From NCBI GenBank assembly GCA_964016875.1, contig OZ024724.1, positions 32,697,786-32,761,785 on the forward strand: a DNA stretch of 64,000 bases. Reading direction: 5' to 3'. A model generated the notes under the pieces. That model ran no database searches and was not told where the DNA came from. It saw only the letters and a list, made by a program, of their open reading frames with translations. Positions within the stretch are counted from its first letter, which is position 1. Each line of letters begins with the position of its first letter. Source of the stretch: Fallopia convolvulus. Taxonomy: Eukaryota; Streptophyta; Magnoliopsida; Caryophyllales; Polygonaceae. The position numbers and the translations under genes are program-made. Of this stretch, positions 29,768 through 40,934 are shown in pieces.

Positions 29768-32140
29768 ATGGAGTTGCAATCACCCAAGTGCGTCAAGGAT
29801 GTCCAGAGACTAACAGGACGAGTAGCCGCATTAAACCGGTTCATATCAAGATCTTCGAACAGGAACAAACTGTTTTACGACATTCTAAAGAAGAACAAGT
29901 CGTTCGAATGGACAGAAGCACATGAAAAAGCCTTTGAAGAATTGAAAAATTATTTGTCTAATCCACAGGTACTCTCCAAACCCAAGCCGGGCGAGAACTT
30001 ATATGTGTACTTGGCCGTAACAGAGGTAGTAGTAAGTGCAGTCTTGATCCGGGAAGAAAATGGAGACCAGTTGCCCATCTATTATGTAAGCAAAACCTTG
30101 CTTGACGCAGAAACGAGGTATTCCCCTATCGAAAAATTAGTGTTGTCCTTGGTAACGGCTTCAATAAAATTGCGCCCTTATTTCGAAAGCCATTCTATAA
30201 TCGTGAGAACTAATTACCCGATGAAAAGTATCATGTCAAAGCCAGAATTGTCAGGTCGGCTAACGAGATGGTTGATCCACTTAAATGGTTACGACATTAC
30301 TTACGAGCCCCGAACAGCGATGAAATCTCAGGCGTTGGCAGATTTTGTGGTTGACTTCACTCCTACCACTTCAGAAGATGTAAATCAAGATGTGATGCAC
30401 GTAGCAGGGAACGACAAATGGTTGATGCATACGGATGGAGCGTCGAACCAGATTGGCGTAGGATTGGGGGTTGTCCTGAAGTCACCACAGCGGGATAGGA
30501 TAGCCCAGGCTGTTCGATGTACATTCAAGGCTACTAACAACGAAGCGGAGTATGAGGCGCTTATTGCAAGGTTACTTGTTGCTAAAGATTTGAATGTACA
30601 AGAAATTGAGGTAATCTGTGACTCGTTACTTATTGTGAATCAAGTTACGAACTCGTATGTTGTCAGGGATTCAAAGATGAAGGCATATTTGGAGAAAGTA
30701 CAAGAGATTGTAAAGCACTTCAAACATTTCGAGATAAGACAAGTTCCTCGAGATGCTAACACGCAAGCAGACACCTTAGCCAACCTCGGATCCGCAATCG
30801 ACCCAAGGGAGTATGACAAGATACCTTTCGTATATCTCGATGCACCATCTATAACCAAAGAGGCAGACATGTTGGAGATTCGACGCCCTGATGAAGACAA
30901 GTCATGGGTAACCCCTTATCTGAAGTGGTTACGAGATGGAGTTTTGCCAGAAGACAAGGAAGAAGCTCAACGACTTAAGGTAAAAGCCTCCACTTTCATT
31001 GTTAAGAATAACATTTTGTTTAAATGGATGTCGTCGGGGGTTCACGCGCGATGCGTAAAGGAAGAGGAAGTACAAAAAGTGTTAGAAGACATACACGATG
31101 GAGAGTGCGGAAACCATACGGGGGGTCGCAACTTGGCGAAGAAGGCGAGCAGGATGAGTTACTATTGGCCTACCATGAACAAAGACGCAATGGAGTTTGC
31201 TCGCAAGTGTGACGCGTGCCAGCGTCATGGACCTATACCACACCAACCTTGTGAGTTGTTGCATCCTATAACATCTCCATGGCCATTTATGAAATGGGGG
31301 ATGGACATTGTGGGAAAACTTCCTCCAGCTTCGGGGCAACGTGTTTACATCTTGGCGATGACCGACTACTTCTCCAAATGGATTGAAGCCGAAGCTTTCA
31401 AAGAAGTTAAAGACACCCAAGTTATCTCCTTCATAAGGAGAAACATTCTGAGCAGATTCGGAATACCATCCACCATAGTCTACGACAACGTGTCTCAATT
31501 CATCAGTGACAAGACGAGATCATTTTGCCAGCAGTACAACATACAGTTGGTGATGTCAACGCCTTGTTACCCTTAGGCCAATGGGCAAGCAGAAGCAAGT
31601 AACAAGGTGATTATTAACAACTTGAAAAAGCGGCTCAAAGAAGCAAAAGGGAAATGGGCAGACGAATTACCCCTTATCTTGTGGTCAGATCGAACAACTC
31701 CCAAGACAGCAACGGGTCATACACCTTTTTCCTTGGTCTATGGGTGTGAAGCCGTACTACCAGTAGAAGTAACTTTGCCTACAGTCCGACACGGACTTAC
31801 CACCGAGGAGTCAAATCTATCCAACCTGTTGCACCATTTGGATACAGTGGACGAGTTACGAGATGAGGCTTCAATTCGGATGGCGGCATATAGACAAGGG
31901 GTAGCTCGGAGTTACAATAAACGCGTTAACGCCAAAGTATTCCAAATAGGAGATTGGGTATTAAGAAGAGTCTTTCAGAATACGCAAGAATTAAATGCTG
32001 GCAAGTTGGGAGCAAATTGGGAAGGACCATATCAGATCACGAAGATCGTAGGACAAGGAGCCTATGAGTTGACGTCACAAGAGGGGAAGACGGTCCCCAG
32101 AAGTTGGAATGTAATGAACTTGAAGTTGTACCACTTTTGA
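29768..32140 (+). pseudogene. Tat RT connection, RNase H and integrase, one TAG stop
   Basis: 602 residues to TAG 31574-31576, then the same frame to TGA at 32140. The first RNase H-like region has LYVYLAVTEVVVSAVLI and SKTLLDAETRYSPIEKL. The second RNase H is HTDGASNQIGVGLG, TNNEAEYEALIARL and CDSLLIVNQV. The integrase finger is H-DGECGNH ... CDACQRHG. The core has WGMDIVGKLPP (first Asp) and VYDNVSQF (second Asp; relatives have DNGTQF, so Gly is Val). The stop falls at P-TAG-ANGQAEASN, where relatives have Gln, just before the third catalytic residue. The C-terminus (GAYELTSQEGKTVPRSWNV) is complete. Confidence 0.9.
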
Positions 32141-32778
32141 AACACAACGAGTTTTGATAAGGTAATTCTCATAAATTTTCTCCTTTTACATTATATCATT
32201 ACAACTTTGAACATACACAAGAACAACGATTTCGAAAAACTAACAAGGGACGCCTTGTGATGTTACAGGCCAAAACATAGGCCCTCGCCTTGTGATCAGG
32301 CAACGCTGTGCACACAACGACTAGTCAAAAGATGCAAGAGATGAAGACATGCATCAAGAATTCTAGATCAAGTGTAATTTTACAACACAATTCATGAATT
32401 TATTGCAAATGTTTACATTTCAGACAAGTACACTCTTCTCTCTTCGCATCTAACATAAAAAGCGCTATACAACGAAGAATCTATTGCAAAAATTACAAGT
32501 ACATGTGTCAAACAAATCGACTTCCCCAGGAACGCGTTGATCTTTCTTCTTCGGTGATGAACCTGCTTACATGCAAAAAATCAAACACAGATCCAAGACA
32601 ATAACAACTAATAAAACATTATCAAAATAAAACCCCATTAACCAACACAGGGCGCGAACTTGTCCACGATAGGGCCCTAGAATAAAGTGGCCATACAAAA
32701 CAAGAGTTTAAGAACCCCAACACGTTGGGGGTAAGAAATTGTTCAAAATTCAACAAAACACAACAGAACGAAAGGGGA
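32141..32778 (+). other. Tat 3' non-coding spacer
   Basis: No ORF of note on either strand. It separates pol from the antisense gene. Confidence 0.5.
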
Positions 32779-34510
32779 TCATTCTTTAGGTTGGTTGTCC
32801 CTTTCCACTTGGGCAACCACCTTAGCAACGGAGGCAATGTCATCAATGACTGTGGACTTTTTAGCCGCTATCACCTCGTCAGAAAACAAGCTCTCGAACA
32901 ATTCCCTTTCCTTCACAGCATCCCACGAAGTATGCCTCCCCGCCGCGAACTCCTCCATTATTTCCACTCGAGCTCGGCAGGACCAGTAGTCTACAGTGTC
33001 TTCAATTTCTTTAGCCAAAGCAGCTTCTTTACCGGAAGAGGCCACGAACGTTTCTTCCCATTCTTTGGACTCCTTAGAAATCCTCTCGAGATTATCCATC
33101 AAATCGCGAACCTTCTTATCCAGAGCGGCCTTCTCATGTCCTAAGATGGTGTTCCTGTCCTTCTCGAGCTGAAGACTGATCTTGCTCTGGGCCAATTGAT
33201 CAGGGAGATCCTTGAAAGCTTCAAAGGCAGAAAGAGAAAGTTGCAAGCCCTGCATAAGAAAAGAAAAAAGTCAGGTAACAAGTAAAACATGGAATAAGAG
33301 TAGTTGGAGAAAATGTACCTGCCACTGTGCCGCCAGAATTTCACCGAAAAATTCTGAGAAAGAAGATTGGTCCTCCTTGCCACAAGAACAACCCACGTGA
33401 AGAGGCGCCAAGGAACTCAGACACTTTTCAGCAGCCATATCAAGGGACATCATTGTCTTTGGGAGATCAGAAAGGGTCGAGCATGCTCTTTTCTTAGGAG
33501 AAGAAACCCGAGCCTCAGAAGACTTCTTAGGATTTGAGACCGTCAACGCGGTATCTGTCGTTGAAGTTGATTCAGCCTTCCTCTTCTTCCGAGCTTCAAC
33601 TCGTTCCATGGTCGTCAGCGCAGTGGTAGAACGGGTAGTCCTCGAACCTGACATCACGGGAAAGGCAAGGTTTAAAAAAAAACGAGAGAAGTAGGAGTTA
33701 TAAAGGGGAAGAGAGAGAGACTTACTCGACATCTCGGTCTCTTAGGTTTCTGCAAAACACGCCTTTACTAAATCAGGGTAGGACCTTTCCTCCAATGAGA
33801 GAGCCTCGATATGGGAGATGACTTGGTATGACACTTTGCGGGGTTGAGGAGTAGCAAGGCACTCTGCACAAAGAAACACTTAGCAGTTAGACTTGAAAAG
33901 AAGCCAGCGAGTTCAAAAGGGAAACACTACCTGTTGATTGCCAGCGACTTCTCAGGAAAGATGTATCGATCCCTAGAGAAGACAATCTCACAAAGAAAAA
34001 CTTATCAGCCCAGCCCCGATCAGATTTGGATATGTTAAAAACTAAGTCAGATTTGTTGGTAATGGTTTTCAAAGTTAAACGGCCTAGGCCGCCTTTGGAC
34101 AGACGATAATTTAGGAAAAAGTCGGCAGCTTTGAAGGGAAGTCCATGAGAAGAGCATAATTGATCAATGGAGAGAAGAAGTCTCCAAACTTGAGGAAGTA
34201 ATTGCCCCGGAGAAACATTGAGGGTGGATAAAAAGTCGACAACTAGAGGAGAAAATGGGAAACGGTGGCCGATACGAAAAGGGTACTCATACAAGCACAC
34301 CCAATCGTTGGCATAGAAATCCGCGTGAACGCCAGGGTTAGGGAGAAACACCTCTGCATGTGAAGGGAAACCCGCAGAAAAAGCAAAAATATGGGGGTCC
34401 TCGGAAGTACTATCCCTCCGGTGATAGGAGGTGAGGAAACCAGAAGATGTCAAAGAAGGAGGAAGGGTAGATTCGAGGTAGTAGAGGGAAGGTAAGTCAG
34501 AGGACGCCAT
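32779..34510 (-). pseudogene. Antisense spliced gene inside the Tat element (Transposase_28-like protein)
   Basis: Minus-strand ATG at 34510. By GT-AG reading the exons are 34510-33931, 33863-33726, 33647-33319 and 33249-32779: 1,518 bases, 506 codons in one frame with a single TAA at 33742-33744. Exon 1 holds a domain like the PF04195 putative gypsy-type transposon domain (YEYPFRIGHRFPFSPLVVDF, LLPQVWRLLLSIDQL, DKFFFV). Exons 3-4 have a basic Ser/Arg/Lys stretch (ARKKRKAEST) and then a long coiled coil (residues about 350-450; LEKDRNTILGHEKAALDKKV). Antisense extra ORFs between pol and 3' LTR are reported for the Tat lineage. Whether the stop is a lesion or a real end is not known; function unknown. 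Confidence 0.8.
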
Positions 34511-34727
34511 AGTTGGGAAAGAAAGGAAGTTGAAGACGAAGAAGCAAAAGAAGGGGAGAGTGTACTTGGACACCGAGAAGCACAATTGAAGTCTTTGAAA
34601 ATCATCATAACCGCTTTAAATAGGGGTTGATTGGACGTGTTCTGAATTGCTACAACTTCCGAGACACTAAATCAAAAACACTAGGAAAGTGGAGGCGGGA
34701 ATTTTCCCGGGTTTTTGATGGGGGTAT

Positions 34728-35251
34728 TGTTGGGCCCTCCGAAATTCGGCCCAAAAGGAATGCTACGAAGCCCAGCATCGACGATCCAATTAAACCGCTA
34801 GAAAGAGGAGACGATGGAGCAATCAAAGCAAGGCGGAAATATCAGACTTCTTGGTCAAACACTAACGGCTATGCAATTAACGACGAGGGCGAAATCTCCG
34901 GGATGTGCTAGGCGCTCCACCAACGGTCAGAATGGAGGAGAGGAGTATAAAACCAGGCTGAGGCGGAAATAAGGGGACGATCAACACTGGCGCTCTGAAC
35001 TCAAGCTAGAAGCATAATCTCATCTTTGTTTTATCCTTTCACTTCCATTCGAGCATTCTAGGATATTTTGGGGAGATCTATTTGCAACTACAATCACAAT
35101 ATACGAATATCAACTTGCTTACTATTTGTTTTCCACTCTTTATTTGATCCTACATCTTGCCCATAATTCATAACGCGTTACGATTGCTTTTTGGTTTGGA
35201 TTTCCCTATTTTCAGCAGGTAACGTGTTAGTACGATTATCCTGCCAAAACA
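34728..35251 (+). repeat. 3' LTR of the Tat element
   Basis: 524 bp, TGTTGGGCCC ... CCAAAACA, preceded by the purine tract GATGGGGG (34718-34724). The TATAAAA box is conserved at 34946. It differs from the 5' LTR at 11 sites, by eye. Confidence 0.95.
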
Positions 35252-35650
35252 AGTACTACCGCCAATGACCTCAGATTTCTATCGTCCAAAGACACTCAAG
35301 GCTTTAAATTATATAATTAAACACAATTGAAGGAGCGATGAACTAAACGCAGAATTTTTATTCAATAAAAAGAACATTCGTTCATTACAATGATAGTTGT
35401 TTTACAAAGGATTTACCAACAGAATATAAAGCCCATATTATAAAATGGTCGTTTAAAAAAAAGACGTATTAAAAACCCAAGGCAACTCATATGATGATTT
35501 GCTTGGCTTAAAATGCAAGAGCTAGTGCAGCACCTTCTTTGCTCTAGGAAAATTTCTTTCTTCCTTCAACGCCGTCTTGCCTTGATCTTCCGTCCTTGAA
35601 TAACTCTTCTCAACCCTTCTAGCCTTCGTCTTCAACCTTATGGAAAACTC
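35252..35650 (-). repeat. Split chromovirus-type LTR remnant, inner piece
   Basis: Continues the 25944-25974 piece: TACCGCCAATGACC, AGACACTCAAGGCTTTAAA and similar words align with TACCGCCAATAACCCCGATT and ACCCAAGGCTTTAAACTGAC of the 44635 LTR. Similarity fades within about 100-150 bases; the rest is AT-rich and joins Athila sequence near 35650. Confidence 0.5.
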
Positions 35651-36680
35651 TCATAGTTAGAAATGAATGCACTTCACGAAAATTAGTAGGATAAGGCAAG
35701 GACTGAATGATATTAATCTTTGCCTTATCGACCTCAATACCCTTAGACGACACAATATGACCTAAAACAATGCCTTGCTCAACCATAAAATGACACTTCT
35801 TAGAATTAAGAACTAAATTAGTCTCTACACATCTCTAAAGGAGTAGTGATAAGTAGATTAAGTATGTATTAAAGTCATCACCATGAACAGTAAAGTCTTC
35901 CATAAAAACTTCAATGAAATTCTCAATATACTCAGATAAGATAGTAACCATATACCATTGGAATGTCCAAGGTGCGTTACACAATCCAACTAGCATTATG
36001 AGGCATGCAAAAGTGCCAAAAAGACATGTAAATATCGTTTTATCCTAATCCTCCGGTGCAATGGCAATCTATAAATACCCTAAATAGCCATCTAAAAGCA
36101 ATAATAGGAATGACCAGGAAATCGCTCAAGCATTTGATCAATGAATAGAAAGGGAAAGTGATCTTTTCTAGTTACCCTGTTCAGCTTACGGTAATCAATA
36201 CAAACTCTCCAACCTGTTTGAACTCCAGTAGGAACCAACTCACCTTGTTGGTTCTCTATAACAGTAATAGCACCCTTTTGGGCATAGCTTGGGTAGGACT
36301 AACCCATTGACCATTAGATATGGGGTAAATCATACCTTCTTGTAGGAACTTTAGCACCTCCTTCTTTACTACCTCAATCATAGGTGGGTTTAGACTTCTT
36401 TTTGGTTGTTTTGATGGTTTGTCATCATGTTCCAAGAGGATCCTATGTATACATGTAGAGGGACTAATCCTTTTAATGTGAGCAATGGTCCATCCGAAAG
36501 CGGTCTTGTGCTCCTTAAGTACTTGTACCAATATCTCCTCTTGCTCCTTCGAGAGTTTGTTAGAAATAATAACAAGTAATGTATCACCCTCTCCAAGGAA
36601 ATCATATTTAAGATGATCAATGAGTTGCTTCAACTCTATTTCCGGAGCTTGCACTAGAGAGGGTAGAAGATTCTCGCTTG
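35650..36680 (-). pseudogene. Athila-type reverse transcriptase relic
   Basis: Minus-strand frames give ELKQLIDHLKYDFLGEGDTL, EHKTAFGWTIAHIKRISPS, KKEVLKFLQEGMIYPISNGQ (36256-36654), then, broken by frameshifts, GLCNAPWTFQ and FIEVFMEDFTVHGDD (near 35880-35930). The catalytic box of Athila is FMDD; here the first Asp is Glu. The connection domain (QGIVLGHIVSSKGIEVDKAK) runs to about 35660. It is the pol of an old Athila (Ty3/gypsy) element. Confidence 0.85.
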
Positions 36681-36998
36681 GAAGAGTTAGTCGTATAGGC
36701 CTTATGGCAATACATCAACAGAAGGTTCACGATAAGCATTTAATTTAACCAAAATCTCATGATACTTATCAGACAAAACATAATCTAAACATGGAAGGTC
36801 GATGTCATTCTCTTACACAGATTGTAACTCATCACCACAAGTAAAATCAAACACATATTGCACCATGGGATCAATTACATCAATGGAACACAAAGAATGA
36901 TCATCTCGGGGGTATTTCATAGCATTATCAATGTTTTATTAAAATTTCTCCCCATGAAATTCCATAGCTAGAATTCCCTTATTCACACCAATTTTGGC

Positions 36999-37260
36999 CT
37001 AAGTAGTTTTCATAAAAGGTCTACCAAGCAAAATAAAGGCAACATACTCATCATGGTCCATATCAAGAATAAAGAAATCAACAGAAAACATCAAATTTTC
37101 AACTATGACAAGCACATCCTCAACAACCGCTTTTGGGTACACAATGGACCTATCAGCTAGTTGCACAACAATTCTAGTTTCATGCAAAGGTCTTAGGCCT
37201 AGTGAGGTCTTATCAATTTTTGTGTCACCTATAACATAGGGAATGCTAAACATGCTTGGG
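36999..37260 (-). pseudogene. Athila protease with the active-site loop deleted
   Basis: FSIPYVIGDTKIDK is followed directly by LGLRPLHETRIVVQLADRS, then VEDVLVIVENLMFSVDFFIL and ILLGRPFMKT. In Athila proteases a segment with the DLGAS active site lies between the first two pieces; here about 20 codons including that Asp are missing. The fold's flanks remain. Confidence 0.8.
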
Positions 37261-37329
37261 TCGCTTCACTTCTTAGGCATACGCCTTTGAAATACATCGG
37301 AGAAATGCTCATTGACCTTAATCTTTTGC

Positions 37330-38760
37330 TTCCCTTTCAATTTTTAGTTCCTTTTAATTGTGCATAATTCCTCGAGATAATTAGCAAATCTAGGAACACT
37401 TTTAACTAGATTATGTAAAGGGATATTTACCTCATATTTGGAGAAGATCTCGAAGATCTCTTTGTCTTGTTTGGGCTTCCTTGTGTCCTTAAGCGCCTTT
37501 GGGAATGGAGGGATCGACTTTTGAGAGCCTAAATGAGGAAAATCAGGATGTACATAACTATCGCCAACTTTTGGAGCAAATCCTCGGTTGCGGTTCTTCG
37601 AGATTTCCGAGAACTTGTTGATCACCGTCACCGCGGTGGCAGATTTCCGACCCGCAACCGCGGTTTTCTTCTAGGTAGCTCTCACTGATGGATCCACGGT
37701 CACGATTTTGTGGGCCGCGGTCATTGTTTTCTCGATCAAAATATTAAAACTCTTAGTTAATGAACCACAGATTCTCAGTTCGCCTTTCGTTATCTCCTTA
37801 CTGCTCGTCAGTGTGATAACACTCACATTCTCCCTCAAGTTTATGGCTTGAGAAGGAAGTTTTCCCGATTCCCTTGCCTCTAATCTACTCCCAATAGTTG
37901 CTAGTTGACTGATTTGAGTTTCAATGTTCTTGAGACTAGCATGTGTAATCTGTCCTAATTGGTCAACCGTGGTTGCAATCTTAGCGAACATCTCCTTAGC
38001 TGAGAGAGAGATGAGTTTTGGTTTTGTGCTGGAGGTTTAGGGGCATAGAGTTGCCAAAACTGTTGTGGACCTCCTTGTTGATTCTATTGAGGTTGATTCT
38101 GATTCTCGTATTTGAAGGGAAGATGGTCCTTCCACCCTTGATTATAAGTGTTTGAATAAGGATTATAGAGAGGTTGAGGAGTTCCATAACCTCCTACAAC
38201 ATTAACCTCAACCTGAGGCGCTTGGAGTTGAGGACAAGCATTAGTAGGGGTGAGTGTATCGGCACAAATTCCACATGCTTTCAATTGTTGAAGGGTTCCT
38301 TGCATCATGAACCTCTTCATCATATCTTTTAACTCTGCCACAACTTGTAGAGTAGAAGATGATGAGCTAATAACATTAAATCCACGAGAGCCAATACTCT
38401 TACTAAATTTCCTTGTGCTATCAAAAAGTTTAGAAAAGAGCTCAAGGGTTGTGGCTAGTGTTTTGTTCATAATGCTCCCACCATAGGCATCATTTACCAT
38501 CAGACATTCTTCATCAAGCAAACCACCATAGAGATAGAGTACTGGATCTTAATTAGAATACCCATGATATGGGCAACTAGCATACAACCTCTTGAAGCTC
38601 TCATAGTAGTCATACACGCTTTTGCAAGCCTATTGTTCAATATTGCTTAGGCTCTTCTTAAGGTTATTCTGCTTGGTGGCTGGGAAGTCTTTCTCCAAGA
38701 ATGTTGCTTTCATCTTAGCCCAAGTGTCTATGGAGCCTGGATTAAGATAGTAGAGTCACT
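37330..38760 (-). pseudogene. Athila gag relic
   Basis: Minus-strand pieces in order: ATTVDQLGQITHASLKNIET (37900-37980), QAINLRENV (37830-37850) and SIPPFPKALKDTRKPKQDKE (37480-37540). Upstream at 38084-38521 are GGSIMNKTLATTLELFSKL, a degraded nucleic-acid-binding region (CGICADTLTPTNACP) and NPYSNTYNQGWKDH. These are standard Athila gag words. Several stops and frame changes. A GC-rich insert-like patch at 37582-37724 interrupts the linker. Confidence 0.85.
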
Positions 38761-40934
38761 CATTAGTATTCTTATCTACTCAAAACAGTAAAAAGGTGGA
38801 TTTTGTATTGGTATTCTACTTCTAGGGAAATGAAATAAGCAAAGAAAGCAAGTAAAGGTTGAGCTTGTAATCAATTAGGGAAAGCAATTCCATTCATGTA
38901 TCCACCTTTATTATCATATTAAAGTTCATTGATCATTGATTCTTAACAAGCAATTCACTTTATAGGTTATTCATATCCTGATCAAACATAATAGACATGC
39001 CAATGAGTCATGCAAATACTTAATACGAAAACAAACATGAAATGATCATGAATTATAGTGATATTAATAGTAAGAACAAGGATATGTAGGATACATCCAA
39101 TTGAATTCCAATGATTCAAAAAATTAGCATGCAATCAATTTTCTTTCTTAATTGTTCTAATCCAGCGAGTCTTAAAATAATGAGTTGCTACAAAGATTAG
39201 GTTTTGATACGAGAATACTTAGATCCTAGAAATAAAGTGTATTAAATCTCAACAAATTGGCCAAACAAGAAGAAATCAACACATTCAATTATCTTGAAGC
39301 ACAAGAGAATTTGAAATAACCAAAGGAATAAACTTGAATTTAGAATCTTACAACTTACTTGAATCAAAACGCTTTAACTAGAATGAAATTATGGTGTTTC
39401 AGTTCTCCGTAGGAATTCTTCTGAAAACTAGGGAAGAGAGAGAAAGACAAAACATAAAGGTAGAAAAAAAACTAAAGTCTAACAAGAGTAGTAAAACTAC
39501 TAAAAACACGAAAAGGAAAATATAAGGAAATAAAAACTAAATATAAACTCGGAAGATTTTCGGCGCGCGTGCACTGACAAACCCACAGTTTTGACTTTCT
39601 TGGCCATCCGAGGAGGTGCTCTACCACGATCTCCGCTAAGTAATCCGCACTCGTGGCCTTGAATCCAATGACTCTCAGTTGGGAAACCGCGGTTTTGGGA
39701 CCTAATCACGAACTCTTCAGCAAAATGTAAAATCGTCAAAATTCAACTCTAATCACGAACTTGAACTCTCGGTCTTCAATACTTGATATTCAATCAACAA
39801 CTCTAAAAAGACCTCAAACTCAATATAAAAAGTACTAAAAAGTCCTAGTTATGCTATAGAAACTACAACATATCATGCAACACCCTAGGACAATCATGAT
39901 CTTGAGAAACATGAGAATATTGATCTCCTTAACAATTATTGTTGGTTTGAACCCAACTGAGTTGTTGCTTAATTTTCTCTTGCAATTTGACTTCCAAGGC
40001 TTAAATGATCTTTGTGATTTCTTCTTTGTTTCGACTTCCGAGCTCTCTTGGTGTCATTGAGTTAGAGAGTTTGCTCATTGCGTCCAAGGTGACAGGCTGA
40101 CAGCTTGGTGTTGATCACGTCCATGTCTTCTAAAGAAAGGTTAGCAACCCAACGCAACTCTAAACAAAAAAGGAACAAGAATAGCAACCAAATCACTGGA
40201 ACCTTCAACTAAGTAAGTGCCATAATTTAATACAAAAAGGAGTATGGATGAAGGAGTCATTGTTGATGATGGCTCTAGATGAAGGTGATGGATAAGTGGA
40301 CTCCTTAGAGTGGAAACTTGACATGGCCCACTCGAATCCTAACCCAACTGACACCCGAAAAAAACAAATATGTCTATGCCCAAAACTGGTTTGACCCAAA
40401 TTGGTAAAAATCCAAACTCGATATTAATCTAAAACCAATTACATCCGAATGGACTAGATCGATTCAACCCGATACCCAATGCTACTCGTTTCGAAAGCAT
40501 CTAATAATCCATTTTATCTAACCCGAAATCATTCCAAAATCTGAATTTGCCAGACCCGAAATTATCCAAACATCCGAATTTACATTACATAATGTTTTTT
40601 AAAATAATAATAATATTGAATATTTTTTATAATTATGTTTTTGAATTTAAATGTTACATTAAATATTTAGACCCTCAAGTATTTAAACTATAAAAATTAT
40701 CATTCAATATATGGTCTTAATTGAAATTCAGCATACTTGAAATACGACCAAAACCCAAATCACCCGAAATCTTCCTAAACCCGAAACCCAACTTATCCAA
40801 AATCTAGTTGGACCAAAAACCGAATAACCCAATGGAAATTGACTGGAAAAACTGACTTTGCCATATTAATTTAGCACCCGGACCGAAATGATTCAACTTG
40901 ATTTGACCCGATTTACCTTATGAAAAGTAAAGTT
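38761..40934. other. Non-coding stretch: Athila 5' flank, then an ACCCGAA-rich repeat
   Basis: No gene. 38761-39780 may be Athila leader or LTR (a T/A-rich run with one AACCGCGGTTTTGG patch at 39684-39697). 40320-40920 is rich in ACCCGAA/ACCCGAT/ACCCAA words, the pattern of a common plant non-autonomous repeat, but I find no clear ends. Confidence 0.45.

Larger units (their letters stand above)
25975..35251 (+). mobile_element. Complete Tat-type Ty3/gypsy retrotransposon, 9,277 bp
   Basis: Two 524-bp LTRs differ at 11 sites by eye (about 98% identity), implying a recent insertion. A likely 5-bp target duplication is GGTAC left and AGTAC right (one mismatch). Order: LTR, primer site, gag, protease, RT, RNase H, integrase, long 3' non-pol region with an antisense gene, purine tract, LTR. 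The Tat lineage is suggested by the gag/protease type and the antisense ORF. Pol carries four in-frame TAG stops and one frameshift, so despite its youth the copy is not autonomous as read. Confidence 0.93.
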
